A stretch of DNA of 64,000 nucleotides, taken from NCBI RefSeq assembly GCF_015390235.1, contig NZ_VUOH01000001.1, positions 806,001 through 870,000 on the forward strand, read 5' to 3'. Below are positions 53,094 to 62,061 of the stretch, in pieces (the stretch's first letter is position 1; every line of letters begins with the position of its first letter). The translations under genes were made by a program, and so were the position numbers. Origin of the DNA: Quadrisphaera sp. INWT6. GTDB taxonomy: Bacteria > Actinomycetota > Actinomycetes > Actinomycetales > Quadrisphaeraceae. The notes beneath the pieces were generated by a model. That model was not told where the DNA came from. It saw only the letters and a list, made by a program, of their open reading frames with translations, and searched no databases.

Positions 53094-53133
53094 GTCAAAC
53101 CGGTTCGACCCCGGTGTGTCAAACCGGTTCGAC
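53094..53133. promoter_or_regulatory. Two LacI-type operators upstream of the lacI-like gene
   Basis: GTCAAACCGGTTCGAC occurs identically at 53094-53109 and 53118-53133, spaced 24 bp. Each is a dyad centred on the CG step of AACCGGTT, as expected for LacI-family proteins. The first lies 8 bp upstream of the GTG start and so would overlap the promoter or leader. Confidence 0.8.
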
Positions 53134-53158
53134 ACCCGCGCTGGGCATTCCCTTGGTC

Positions 53159-53180
53159 CGCACTCTCCACGGAGGGTGCG
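53159..53180. repeat. Degenerate family-2 palindrome
   Basis: CGCACTCTCCACGGAGGGTG followed by CG: the same arm sequence as the GCACCCT/AGGGTGC hairpins with two changes. It lies between the LacI operators and the stop of the Pr6Pr gene on the same strand, where it may terminate nothing but its own upstream gene. Confidence 0.55.
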
Positions 53181-53194
53181 AGAGGGGAGCGGGG

Positions 53195-53908
53195 TCAGCG
53201 AGTGCGGGTGGGCGCCCGGCGCCGCGGTGGCGCAGCGCCCAGCGCCGGCAGGCGGGCGTCGAGCGCCTTCACCACCACGGCCAGCACCGCCGCGCCGAGC
53301 AGGACGACGAGGCCGCCCGCCAGCGCCCGCCCGAACCCCAGCTCGGTCACGTCGAGGAACGGGTACGGGTACCAGCCCGTCACCGCGCCCCGCACGAACG
53401 TGTACCCGAGCCACGCCACCGGCCACGCGAAGGCGAGTGCCACCACCCCCCACGTCAGCCGGGGCCGCGGTCCGAACAGCAGCCACACCAGGGGGAACGC
53501 CACCGGCACCAGGTAGTGGAAGACCGCGTTCGCCACCGCCGCCCAGCCGGTGACGTGGACGATCGGCGCCAGCACCGCGGCGAACACCACTCCGGTCGCC
53601 GCGATGCTGAGCAGCGCGTCGAGGTGGAGCACGCGGAAGAGCCGGCCGTCGCGCTCCGGTCGCAGCGCGAACAGCGCCGAGGTCGTCATCACCAGGATGT
53701 TGCTGAGGATCGTGAAGTACGAGAACAGGTTGCCCAGCCGCTCGCCGAGACCCAGGGCGGCGGTGGTGTCGCCGCTGTTGGCGTCCTGGCCGCCGGCGAC
53801 CACCACGGCCACCTGGACCACCAGCCCGAACAGGACGACCAGCGCGACCGCCGCGTGGGCGGTGCGGACGGCGGTGCGGAACGAGGTGCGGGCCGCGCCC
53901 GGGCGCAC
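53195..53908 (-). CDS. Pr6Pr family integral membrane protein
   Basis: 237 residues, six or seven membrane segments: AHAAVALVVLFGLVVQVAVV, LGNLFSYFTILSNILVMTTS, a histidine-bearing VHVTGWAAVANAVFHYLVPV, WLLFGPRPRLTWGVVALAFA and YTFVRGAVTGWYPYPFLDV. The FSYFTILSN and HY..P patterns are typical of the Pr6Pr (FAR-17a/AIG1-like) family. Its function in bacteria is unknown; eukaryotic AIG1/ADTRP relatives hydrolyse fatty-acid esters of hydroxy fatty acids. Start GTG 53908. Confidence 0.82.
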   Translation of the reverse strand: MRPGAARTSFRTAVRTAHAAVALVVLFGLVVQVAVVVAGGQDANSGDTTAALGLGERLGNLFSYFTILSNILVMTTSALFALRPERDGRLFRVLHLDALLSIAATGVVFAAVLAPIVHVTGWAAVANAVFHYLVPVAFPLVWLLFGPRPRLTWGVVALAFAWPVAWLGYTFVRGAVTGWYPYPFLDVTELGFGRALAGGLVVLLGAAVLAVVVKALDARLPALGAAPPRRRAPTRTR

Positions 53909-53916
53909 GGGCGGCC

Positions 53917-54123
53917 TCAGCCGCGGGTCAGCAGCGACAGGACGGCGAAGGCCCCGACCGCGATCAGCACCGGCCACAGCCACGGGGCGCGCCGTCGGCC
54001 CCCGGCGTCGCGCCCGAACTCCCCGCGCCGGCTGCGCACCACGAGGTTCACGACCAGGACGGCGAGGACGGCGACGGGCACGACGGCGAGCAGCCACGCG
54101 GGAACGCCCTCGGGCATCGGCAT
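53917..54123 (-). CDS. Small two-segment membrane protein
   Basis: 68 residues: VPAWLLAVVPVAVLAVLVVN, a basic loop (RSRRGEFGRDAGGRRR) and WPVLIAVGAFAVLSLLTRG. No family recognised. It ends 8 bp before the Pr6Pr start in the same direction, so the two are probably co-transcribed. The ATG at 54123 is preferred over a GTG one codon upstream. Confidence 0.55.
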   Translation of the reverse strand: MPMPEGVPAWLLAVVPVAVLAVLVVNLVVRSRRGEFGRDAGGRRRAPWLWPVLIAVGAFAVLSLLTRG

Positions 54124-54212
54124 CACCCGCCCATGCTCCCGGAGGGGCGCCTGCCGGTCGACCCGGCGCTGGGGCGATCAGGTGGTCGACGAGGTGGCGA
54201 CGAGGTGGTCGG

Positions 54213-54395
54213 TCAGGTGGAAGGGGGCCCGGGGAGCGCGCTCGCCCCGGGCGTGCGGCGGCTCGCGTCGGTGGTGCCGTGGCGCACCGCCAGCCGGACC
54301 ACCCAGTACAGCGCGAACAGCACCACCGCCGCGATGAGCAGCGGGATGCCGAAGGCGACGACCAGCAGTGCCGGGTTGTCAGCGATGGCGAACAC
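54213..54395 (-). CDS. Small single-segment membrane protein
   Basis: 60 residues from GTG 54395: an N-terminal hydrophobic helix (LLVVAFGIPLLIAAVVLFAL) followed by a basic and Pro/Ser-rich tail. It resembles many short actinobacterial membrane peptides with no known role, including the one at 58458. Composition could arise by chance, so confidence is moderate. Confidence 0.48.
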   Translation of the reverse strand: MFAIADNPALLVVAFGIPLLIAAVVLFALYWVVRLAVRHGTTDASRRTPGASALPGPPST

Positions 54396-54556
54396 CTGCG
54401 CACGCTAGGACCGCGCGGCTCCCGAGCGGAAGGTCGCCGCGCCGTGACGGCTCAGGCGGTGGGAGCCGGTCCGTCGTCGTGCCGCGCACCGGTCGTCGGC
54501 GGCGTCAGGGGAGAAGTCGCTGGCGCCGTGGCCGGCGCACCGCCAGGCTCTCCGGC

Positions 54557-55708
54557 GTGTCTGGAGCAGCGGGGACGTCGAGGGCCGAGCGCCTGCGCTC
54601 GCGGTTGGAGGCTGCAGCGGCGGAGCTCACGCTCGTGAGGGTCCGGCGGCGGATCGAGGGTGCCGAGGTGCTGGAGGGGTTCGTCGTCGGCGTGGGCCGG
54701 ACGTGGCTGCTGCTCGTCCCCCTCACCCCGCTCATCCACCTCGACGGGTGGGTGGCGGTGCGCCTCGACGACGTCGTCCGGGTGAAGGTGCGGGGTGACC
54801 GCGACGGGTTCGTCGCCCGGGCGCTGCGGGCCCGCGGGGAGTGGCCGCCCCGCGGCATCGACCTGGACCTCGACGACGACGCCGCGCTCCTGCGCGACGC
54901 CGGCCGCGCCGCGCCGCTCGTCACGGTGCACACCGAGCGCGACGACCCCGGCGTCTGCTCCATCGGCGAGGTGACCGCGGTCGAGGACGGCGCGGTGGCG
55001 ATGCGCACGATCGACCCGGACGCCCGGTGGGAGTCGCACCTCGACGACTGGGAGCTGGGCGAGGTCACCCGCGTCGACCTCCTCGGCGACTACGAGGGGG
55101 CGCTCGCGCTGGTCGCCGACACACGCGATGTCGACCCGGGAGGAGGCCCCCAGGAGCGGGCGCTGGTCGTCAACGGCACCGTCGGCGTCGGCAAGACGTC
55201 GACGGCCCGCGCTGTCGGCGAGCTGCTGCGCGCCGCCGGGACGGAGGGTGTGCCGCACGCCGTCGTCGACGTCGACCAGCTGCGGGAGGTCTGGCCCCCA
55301 CCCCCGGGTGACCGGTTCGCCGAGCGGGTGGCGCTCGCCAACCTGGCCGCCGTCAGCGCCACCTACCGGGCCGCCGGTGCCCAGCGCCTGGTGCTGGCCG
55401 GGGTGGTGGAGACCCTCGACGAGCGCCGCCGCCTCGAGGACGCGCTCGGCGTGCCGGTCGTGCTGGTCCGGCTGCGCGCCGACCCGGCACGTCTCCAGGA
55501 GCGGCTGCGGAGCCGGCACGCCGACGACGTCGACGGCGGGGCCTCCCTCGCCTGGCACCTGGAGCGCTGCGGCGAGCTGCACGCCGTCCTGGAGTCAGCC
55601 GCCGTCGACGACGCGGTGGTGGACGTCGACGGCCTCGACCGCCTCGCCGTCGCCCGCGCGGTGCTCACCGCCACTGGGTGGCCCACGCCGCCGCGGCCGC
55701 GGTCTTGA
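54557..55708 (+). CDS. P-loop NTPase with uncharacterised N-terminal domain
   Basis: 383 residues from GTG 54557. Residues 1-190 form an uncharacterised part whose middle (VLEGFVVGVGRTWLLLVPLT, HLDGWVAVRLDDVVRVKV) looks like a small beta-barrel. The C-terminal part is a P-loop kinase-like domain with Walker A NGTVGVGKTSTARAVGELLR near residue 205, a lid region VVLVRLRADPARLQERLRSR and DVDGLDRLAVARAV at the end. The second half resembles adenylylsulfate-kinase or shikimate-kinase-like small-molecule kinases. Substrate unknown. It converges with the OYE gene across a nested hairpin. Confidence 0.72.
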   Translation: MSGAAGTSRAERLRSRLEAAAAELTLVRVRRRIEGAEVLEGFVVGVGRTWLLLVPLTPLIHLDGWVAVRLDDVVRVKVRGDRDGFVARALRARGEWPPRGIDLDLDDDAALLRDAGRAAPLVTVHTERDDPGVCSIGEVTAVEDGAVAMRTIDPDARWESHLDDWELGEVTRVDLLGDYEGALALVADTRDVDPGGGPQERALVVNGTVGVGKTSTARAVGELLRAAGTEGVPHAVVDVDQLREVWPPPPGDRFAERVALANLAAVSATYRAAGAQRLVLAGVVETLDERRRLEDALGVPVVLVRLRADPARLQERLRSRHADDVDGGASLAWHLERCGELHAVLESAAVDDAVVDVDGLDRLAVARAVLTATGWPTPPRPRS

Positions 55709-55727
55709 GCGCGGCACCACGGCTCAC

Positions 55728-55812
55728 GCCCGATCAGCGCAGTTCCCGCCCCATCAGGTTCGTCGATGGGGCGGGAACTGCACTGATGAGGCGGCAGCTG
55801 CGCTGATCGGGC
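55728..55812. terminator. Nested inverted repeat between convergent genes
   Basis: The inner arms 55739-55755 and 55765-55781 (17 bp, perfect, 9-base loop) are enclosed by outer arms 55728-55742 and 55798-55812 (15 bp, perfect). The two pairings overlap by 4 bases, so alternative folds compete. It lies between the convergent P-loop and OYE genes. Confidence 0.6.
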
Positions 55813-55900
55813 GGCGACCACGCGCTGCTGCCCGCAAGGGGCCCCGCGCCGTGTCGGACGTGGCGCGGAGCTCCTCGGTCGTCGCAAGGAGCAGGGAGCC

Positions 55901-56971
<1,071 letters not shown>

Positions 56972-57012
56972 GGGAGGCGGTAACCGGGCTGGGCCGGAAG
57001 GTGTTCCAGGAT

Positions 57013-58086
57013 TCAACGATCCGCCGACGATGTGACGGGTGTCACCGTGGGCAGACGCCCGCGGGTCAGCGCGGCGGCGACCACGACCGAGACGGCGAGC
57101 GCCAGCATCTCCAGCGCGGTCCAGCCGAGGTCGCGCTCGAGGCCCGGCGGGCCGGCGAGCAGGGTCAGCCGGCCCAGGCTCCCCGCCCCGCCGACCGCGG
57201 CGAGCAGTCCGGCGGAGGCCATCCACGAGCCGTCGCGCCGGCGCAGGGCGACGACGGCGCACGCAGCCGCACCCAGGCAGAGCAGCCCCGCGGCGTCGGG
57301 AGCCGCGAGCACGCCCGTCGCCCGCCACACGAGCCAGGGCAGCCAGCCGAGGACGGCGACGACGGGCAGGGCGAGCAGCCACCGGCGGCTCGGTCGGGGC
57401 GCGTCGGAGCGCCACGCCGCCAGCGCTGCGAGCGGTGCGAGGAGCACCAGCAGCCAGCAGACCGCCCCGAGGAGCGTCCCGGGGGAGACCCGCCAGGCGC
57501 CGGCGAGGGTCTCGGCGGGGTGCCGGAGGTCGGGCACGACGGCGAGCACGGCGAGCACCGACGCCGTGCGGGAGCGCCCGGTGGCGAGGAACGTGAAGGC
57601 CGCCACCACGACGAGCGCCCACAGCGCGGAGGCCACCGCGTCACCGCGGGTGTACCCCAGGGCCTCGACGTCGGGCGTGATCGGTGCGTACAGGCTCGTC
57701 ACGGCGCTGAGGAGGGCCGGGCCCGCGGCCGCGAGCAGGCCGACGAGCGCGACGCGGCGCACGGCGTCGCCCCGCAGTCGGGCGGTCGCGGACGCGCCGG
57801 CGGTGGTCGGCGACGCGAGGTGCAGGCGGACGGCGAGGGAGGCCACGCCGGCGACCTCGCGCAGCGGTGGCCGCTGGAGCAGGGCGATCTCGCGCTCCTC
57901 GGCCTGGCGCTCGGGCCCCTCGCCGGCGGCGGAGGCGTCGGCGCCGGACTGCTCGACCTCGAGGAGGGCGTCGACCATGTCGTCCTCCCACCGCTGGCGG
58001 TACCCGGCGGGCAGCAGGCGCAGCACCCGGCGGTAGTCGCGCTCGAGCCGCGACGGCGGTGGCGGCGGCGGCGGCGTGGCGTCCAC
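57013..58086 (-). CDS. PadR-associated multi-segment membrane protein
   Basis: 357 residues from GTG 58086, one base after the PadR gene stop. The soluble N-terminus contains LERDYRRVLRLLPAGYRQRW followed by EDDMVDALLEVEQ, a motif often found at the head of membrane proteins coupled to PadR regulators (permease-prefix-like). About seven to eight hydrophobic segments follow from residue 110. A Pro tract (residues 5-11) precedes the motif. Probably repressed by its PadR partner. The transported or sensed compound is unknown. Confidence 0.72.
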   Translation of the reverse strand: MDATPPPPPPPSRLERDYRRVLRLLPAGYRQRWEDDMVDALLEVEQSGADASAAGEGPERQAEEREIALLQRPPLREVAGVASLAVRLHLASPTTAGASATARLRGDAVRRVALVGLLAAAGPALLSAVTSLYAPITPDVEALGYTRGDAVASALWALVVVAAFTFLATGRSRTASVLAVLAVVPDLRHPAETLAGAWRVSPGTLLGAVCWLLVLLAPLAALAAWRSDAPRPSRRWLLALPVVAVLGWLPWLVWRATGVLAAPDAAGLLCLGAAACAVVALRRRDGSWMASAGLLAAVGGAGSLGRLTLLAGPPGLERDLGWTALEMLALAVSVVVAAALTRGRLPTVTPVTSSADR

Positions 58087-58087
58087 G

Positions 58088-58408
58088 TCACACCGCCCGG
58101 GCGGCGCGCAGCCGCGCGGAGGCGGCGCGGGCGAGGTGCGCCAGGCGCTGGGCCTCGGCGTCGAGGGCGGCGGCGCCGTCGTCGGTGAGGCGGTAGTAGC
58201 GGCGGGTGCGCCCGGCGTGGCGCTCCTCGCGGTCGAGGGCGATGAGCCCCTCGGAGCTGAGGCGGTCGAGCAGGCCGTAGAGCGTGCCCACCGACAGGCG
58301 GGTGCGGCCCTCGGAGAGCTCCTCGACCTGGGCGATGAGCGCGTACCCGTGGTGGGGCTGGCCCACCAGGGCGGTCAGGACGAGCGTGGCGGGCTCGGTC
58401 AGTGCCAT
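58088..58408 (-). CDS. PadR family transcriptional regulator
   Basis: 106 residues. The winged helix reads LTALVGQPHHGYALIAQVEE, then LSVGTLYGLLDRLSSEGLIA and RRYYRLTDDGAAALDAEAQR, all standard PadR blocks. ATG 58408 is chosen because the domain begins at once; an ATG eight codons upstream is possible. It forms a two-gene unit with the membrane protein downstream. TGT/ACA-type half-sites (ACATCGGCAGACATGACAT) lie at 58419-58437, just upstream, and may be its operator. Confidence 0.88.
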   Translation of the reverse strand: MALTEPATLVLTALVGQPHHGYALIAQVEELSEGRTRLSVGTLYGLLDRLSSEGLIALDREERHAGRTRRYYRLTDDGAAALDAEAQRLAHLARAASARLRAARAV

Positions 58409-58457
58409 GCCCGACGATACATCGGCAGACATGACATGGGTAGGGGCAGAGGCGGTG

Positions 58458-58649
58458 TCAGCGCTGCCAGGTCGAGGAGGTGGGGTCCGGCTCCACCGGA
58501 CGCCGCTGGCGCTCGTCGGCCAGGGCGCGGCCCTGCCGGACGGCCCGGCGGACCACCCAGCCGAGGGCCGCCACGACCGCCGCCCAGAAGAGCAGGGGGA
58601 CGATGGTGAAGACGCCCTCGAAGCCGTCGATGCCGAACACGTCGATCAC
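58458..58649 (-). CDS. Small single-segment membrane protein
   Basis: 63 residues from GTG 58649: IDVFGIDGFEGVFTIVPLLF followed by WAAVVAALGWVVRRAVRQGR and a polar tail. One helix with a basic cytosolic tail. No family recognised. It lies alone between the PadR promoter and the PPOX gene. Confidence 0.5.
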   Translation of the reverse strand: MIDVFGIDGFEGVFTIVPLLFWAAVVAALGWVVRRAVRQGRALADERQRRPVEPDPTSSTWQR

Positions 58650-58815
58650 GCTAGGGCGCCCCGCCCTCCCGTGGGGCTGGTTGCGCTCCGTGCTCGGGCA
58701 CGGTTCAGACACGGTTGGGACACGAGAGGGACACGGCGCGGCGCGTCACCCGGAAGGGGGGCGCGCGAGCCGTGCGGCGGGGCTTCGAACGGGTGCCACC
58801 GGGTAGGGCGCGGTC

Positions 58816-59307
58816 ATGGCAGACACCAGCAGCGACCAGGTCCACAAGGTCTCCGAGCTCATCTCCGACGAGCGCCAGGCGATGCTCACCACCACCGCTC
58901 CCGACGGCACGCTCATGAGCAGGCCGATGGCCGTCCAGTCCGCCGAGTTCGGCGGCGACCTGTGGTTCTTCGCCGAGCGCAGCTCCCGCAAGGTGCAGCA
59001 CCTCACCGCCCACCCGCAGGTGAACGTCACCTTCGCGTCGTCCGACAGCTGGGTCTCGCTCACGGGCCGCGCCTCGGTCGTGACCGACGACGCCAAGAAG
59101 CGCGAGCTGTGGAACCCCGTGGTCGAGGCGTGGTTCCCGGACGGGAAGGACGACCCCTCGATCGCCCTGCTGAAGGTGGAGGGCGAGTCGGCCGAGTACT
59201 GGGACACCCCGGGGGGCCGCATCGCGTCCGCGCTGAGCTTCGCCAAGGCGAAGGTCACCGGCAAGCCCTACTCGGGTGGGGAGAACGAGAAGGTCGACCT
59301 CCCCTGA
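58816..59307 (+). CDS. Pyridoxamine 5'-phosphate oxidase-fold flavin protein (general stress protein 26-like)
   Basis: 163 residues. Split-barrel flavin-binding fold: ISDERQAMLTTTAPDGTLMS, RPMAVQSAEFGGDLWFFAER, LTAHPQVNVTFASSDSWVSL, and the end VEGESAEYWDTPGGRIASAL typical of the general-stress subgroup. It probably binds FMN or FAD; the reaction is unknown. ATG 58816. It is followed directly by a hairpin and a long tandem repeat. Confidence 0.88.
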   Translation: MADTSSDQVHKVSELISDERQAMLTTTAPDGTLMSRPMAVQSAEFGGDLWFFAERSSRKVQHLTAHPQVNVTFASSDSWVSLTGRASVVTDDAKKRELWNPVVEAWFPDGKDDPSIALLKVEGESAEYWDTPGGRIASALSFAKAKVTGKPYSGGENEKVDLP

Positions 59308-59325
59308 CCGACCTCGCCCGTCGAC

Positions 59326-59356
59326 GTCGCGGGGTGGTCCACCCCCACCCCGCGAC
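59326..59356 (+). terminator. Hairpin after the PPOX gene
   Basis: GTCGCGGGGTGG (59326-59337) pairs perfectly with CCACCCCGCGAC (59345-59356) around 7 bases, 18 bp after the stop. Its right arm is also the first block of the tandem repeat array. Confidence 0.6.
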
Positions 59357-59820
59357 GATCACGAGTTTCTGCGTCACGACCTCGGTGGCGGGTGGGATGT
59401 GGCGCTCAGGTGCGTGATCGTCGCGGGGGGCTTTGGCGACGATCAGGCGTCTCTGCGTCACTGCCTCGGCGGTGGGTGGGATGTGGCGCTCAGGTGCGTG
59501 ATTGTCGCGGGGGCCCGTTCTCGGCGACGATCAGGCGTTTCCGCGTCACTGCCTCCGCGGTGGGTGCGATGTGGCGCTCAGGTGCGTGATCGTCGCGGGG
59601 GGCTCTGGCGACGATCATGCGTCTCTGCGCCACGACCTCGGTGGCGGGCGGGATGTGGCGCTCAGGTGCGTGATCGTCGTGGGGCCCGTTTTCGGCGACG
59701 ATCATGCGTTTCTGCGTCGCTACCTCGGCGGTGGGCGGGATGTGGCGCTCAGGTGCGTGATCGTCGTGGGGTCAGTTCTCCGCGACGATCATGCGTCTCT
59801 GCGCCACCTCGCCGCACCGA
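59352..59820. repeat. Tandem array of an 84-88-bp unit, about 5.4 copies, hairpin at each junction
   Basis: Units begin with GCGACGATCA-like blocks at 59352, 59436, 59524, 59608, 59695 and 59782 (periods 84, 88, 84, 87, 87). Each contains GGGATGTGGCGCTCAGGTGC (GTGCGATGTGG in one unit) and ends GTGCGTGATCGTCGC or a one-base variant. At every junction TGATCGTCGC faces GCGACGATCA across 10-14 mostly G-rich bases, giving a 9-10-bp stem. The last unit is partial and ends 7 bp before the TetR stop. Frames read through it in several directions, but none has a start signal or known domain. Confidence 0.85.
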
Positions 59821-59827
59821 GGGAGGG

Positions 59828-60403
59828 TCAGCGGCGGGTGAGGGCCAGGACCGCCTCGACCACGCGCTCGCGGTCCTCGACGAGCGGGGCGTCGCCGTAG
59901 AGCGGTGCCATGCAGATGCCGTCGGCGGCGGCGATCGCGAGGGTCGCGACGAGGGGGTCGAGGCCGTCGGCCAGGAGGCGCTCGCGCCAGCTCTCGGCGT
60001 CGGCCTGCATCATCGCCGCGACGGCGGGGTCGGTCTGCAGGTGCACCAGCAGCGTGGTGGCCCGGCGGGTCCGCTCGGCGTCCGCCGCTGAGTCGAGGGT
60101 GGCCCGGGCGTAGGCGCGCGTGAGGCGCCCCGGGGCCGGCCGTCCGCTCGCGCCGTCATCGGGCTCGTGGGTGAGGGCTGCGGCGACGTCGTCCGCGAAC
60201 TCGTCGAGGAGGCGCTGCGCGACGGCGCGCATCAGCGCCTCCTTGCTCCCGAAGTGGTAGAGCAGTCCGCCCTTGGTGACCTGGGCGCGCGAGGCGATCT
60301 CCTCCAGTCCGGCGCTGCCGCCGCGCTCGGCGACGACCTCCGCGGCGGCGCGCAGCACCTGCGCGCGCGTCTCGGCGGCAGACCTGCCGGTGGTGCGCCC
60401 CAT
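59828..60403 (-). CDS. TetR family transcriptional regulator
   Basis: 191 residues from ATG 60403. The N-terminal helix-turn-helix reads VLRAAAEVVAERGGSAGLEE, IASRAQVTKGGLLYHFGSKE, followed by a TetR_C-like helical ligand domain. It diverges from an MFS exporter gene, with a 32-bp palindrome between the two starts. This is the classic repressor-exporter pair, so the exporter substrate is the likely inducer. Confidence 0.92.
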   Translation of the reverse strand: MGRTTGRSAAETRAQVLRAAAEVVAERGGSAGLEEIASRAQVTKGGLLYHFGSKEALMRAVAQRLLDEFADDVAAALTHEPDDGASGRPAPGRLTRAYARATLDSAADAERTRRATTLLVHLQTDPAVAAMMQADAESWRERLLADGLDPLVATLAIAAADGICMAPLYGDAPLVEDRERVVEAVLALTRR

Positions 60404-60453
60404 GTGCTCTCCGTCGTCCCTCCGTCGAAGCCGGTTGACATCCTGCCACCCTC

Positions 60454-60485
60454 GGTTACTGTACTGACCGGTCAGTGCAGTAACC
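60454..60485. promoter_or_regulatory. TetR operator between the divergent regulator and MFS genes
   Basis: A 32-bp palindrome with one mismatched pair, outer arms GGTTACTG / CAGTAACC and centre ACTGACCGGTCAGT. It lies 26 bp upstream of the MFS start and 50 bp upstream of the tetR start, so it can cover both promoters. Confidence 0.8.
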
Positions 60486-60511
60486 AGCAGTACCGATGAC
60501 GGAGGATGACG

Positions 60512-62059
60512 ATGGCCACGCCGGCCCTCGACGCGCAGCAGGCACCGCAGGACACCCACCCCCACGAGCGGCAGCGAGCCGCTGGCTGGAGGGAGTGGGC
60601 GGGCCTCGGCGTGCTCGTCCTCGCCGTCGTCCTGCTCGCGGTCGACGCCACCGTCCTGGCGCTCGCCGTCCCGGCCCTCACGGCAGACCTGGGTGCCACG
60701 TCCACGCAGGTGCTGTGGATCGGTGACATCTACTCCCTGGCCCTCGCCGGGCTCCTGGTCACCATGGGCAACGTCGCCGACCGCATCGGTCGCAAGAGGC
60801 TCCTGCTGCTGGGTGCCGCCGCCTTCGGCGGCGCCTCGCTGCTCGCGGCGCTGTCGACGACGCCGGAGACCCTCATCGCCGCCCGGCTGCTGCTCGGCGT
60901 GGCCGGCGCGACGCTCATGCCGTCGACGCTCTCGCTGATCCGCAGCATCTTCGGGCAGCCGCGCCAGCGCACCCTCGCCATCGCCATCTGGTCGGCCGGG
61001 GCCTCCGGCGGTGCCGCCCTCGGACCGCTGGTCGGGGGAGCGCTGCTGGAGCACTTCTGGTGGGGCTCGGTCTTCCTCATCAACCTCCCCGTCGTCGCGG
61101 TCCTGCTGGTCGGCGGCGCGCTGCTGCTGCCGGAGTCGAAGAACCCGCTGCCCGGTCCGATCGACCTGCGCTCGGTGGTGCTCTCGCTCGTCGGCCTGGT
61201 CTCCGCCGTGTACGCCGTCAAGCACCTCGCCCACGTCGGGCTCGACGCGGTGACCGTGCTCTGCGCCGTCGTCGGCGTCGTCGGCCTGGTCGCGTTCGTC
61301 CGCCGCCAGCGGGTCCTCGAGCACCCGCTGATCGACGTCGAGCTGTTCCGCCGCCCGGCGTTCTCCGGTGCGGTGGCGGTCAACTTCGCCTCGGTGTTCC
61401 CGCTCGCGGGTCTGCTGTTCTTCTTCTCCCAGTACCTGCAGCTCGCCCGCGGGTTCAGCCCGCTGCAGGCCGGTCTGCGCGAGACGCCGCTGATGCTGGC
61501 GGCCATCGCCGCGATCGCCGTCATCGGCCTGGTGCTGCCGCGCCTGGGCGCCGGGCGCACCGCCGCCGTCGGGCTGGGTGCGGCGGCCGCCGGGCTCGTG
61601 CTGCTCGCCGTGGCCGAGGGCGCCTCGAGCTACCTCTGGCTCGCGCTGACGCTCGTGCCGATCGGCCTCGGCGTGGGCCTGAGCCAGACCGTGGCCGTCG
61701 ACGCCGTGGTCAGCGCCGTCCCGTCGGAGCGCGCGGGTGCGGCGTCGTCGATCTCCGAGACCGCCTACGAGCTCGCCACCGCGCTGGGCATCGCCCTCCT
61801 GGGCTCGCTACTCGGGCTCCTCTACCGGGGTGGCCTCGACCTGCCGGCCGGGACCGACCCGGCGGTGGCGGCGGCCGCGGGCGACTCCCTGGCCGGCGCG
61901 CACGCCGCCGGGGCCGACGGCGCGGCCTTCGAGGCGGCGCGCGAGGCGTTCGTCCACGCGATGCAGGTGACCTCGCTGAGCGCCGCGGCGCTGACGGCGG
62001 TGGCCGCCGTGCTGGCCTGGCGGATGATCCCCGCCCGCCTCAGCGGCGCCGGTCACTGA
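60512..62059 (+). CDS. MFS drug exporter, DHA2 (14-helix, EmrB/QacA) type
   Basis: 515 residues with 14 predicted helices. DHA2 markers are visible: VVLLAVDATVLALAVPALTA (motif D1), IGDIYSLALAGLLVTMGNVA, DRIGRKRLLLLGAAAFGGAS (motif A) and AIWSAGASGGAALGPLVGGA (motif C). It uses the proton gradient to export cationic or amphipathic compounds. ATG 60512 is chosen because GGAGG at 60501-60505 is 6 bp upstream; the ATG at 60506 abuts it. Probably repressed by the divergent TetR. Confidence 0.92.
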   Translation: MATPALDAQQAPQDTHPHERQRAAGWREWAGLGVLVLAVVLLAVDATVLALAVPALTADLGATSTQVLWIGDIYSLALAGLLVTMGNVADRIGRKRLLLLGAAAFGGASLLAALSTTPETLIAARLLLGVAGATLMPSTLSLIRSIFGQPRQRTLAIAIWSAGASGGAALGPLVGGALLEHFWWGSVFLINLPVVAVLLVGGALLLPESKNPLPGPIDLRSVVLSLVGLVSAVYAVKHLAHVGLDAVTVLCAVVGVVGLVAFVRRQRVLEHPLIDVELFRRPAFSGAVAVNFASVFPLAGLLFFFSQYLQLARGFSPLQAGLRETPLMLAAIAAIAVIGLVLPRLGAGRTAAVGLGAAAAGLVLLAVAEGASSYLWLALTLVPIGLGVGLSQTVAVDAVVSAVPSERAGAASSISETAYELATALGIALLGSLLGLLYRGGLDLPAGTDPAVAAAAGDSLAGAHAAGADGAAFEAAREAFVHAMQVTSLSAAALTAVAAVLAWRMIPARLSGAGH

Positions 62060-62061
62060 CG

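Noticed and set aside
59352..59820. CRISPR array
   Set aside because: Units are 84-88 bp with similarity throughout, there are no short constant repeats with variable spacers, and no cas genes lie nearby.
59276..60091. Protein with DDHA...RHDLGGG...DVALRCVIV repeats encoded by the tandem array
   Set aside because: The peptide repeat exists only because the DNA is tandemly repeated and periods are not all multiples of three, so the phrase shifts frame between copies. No start signal or known domain is present.
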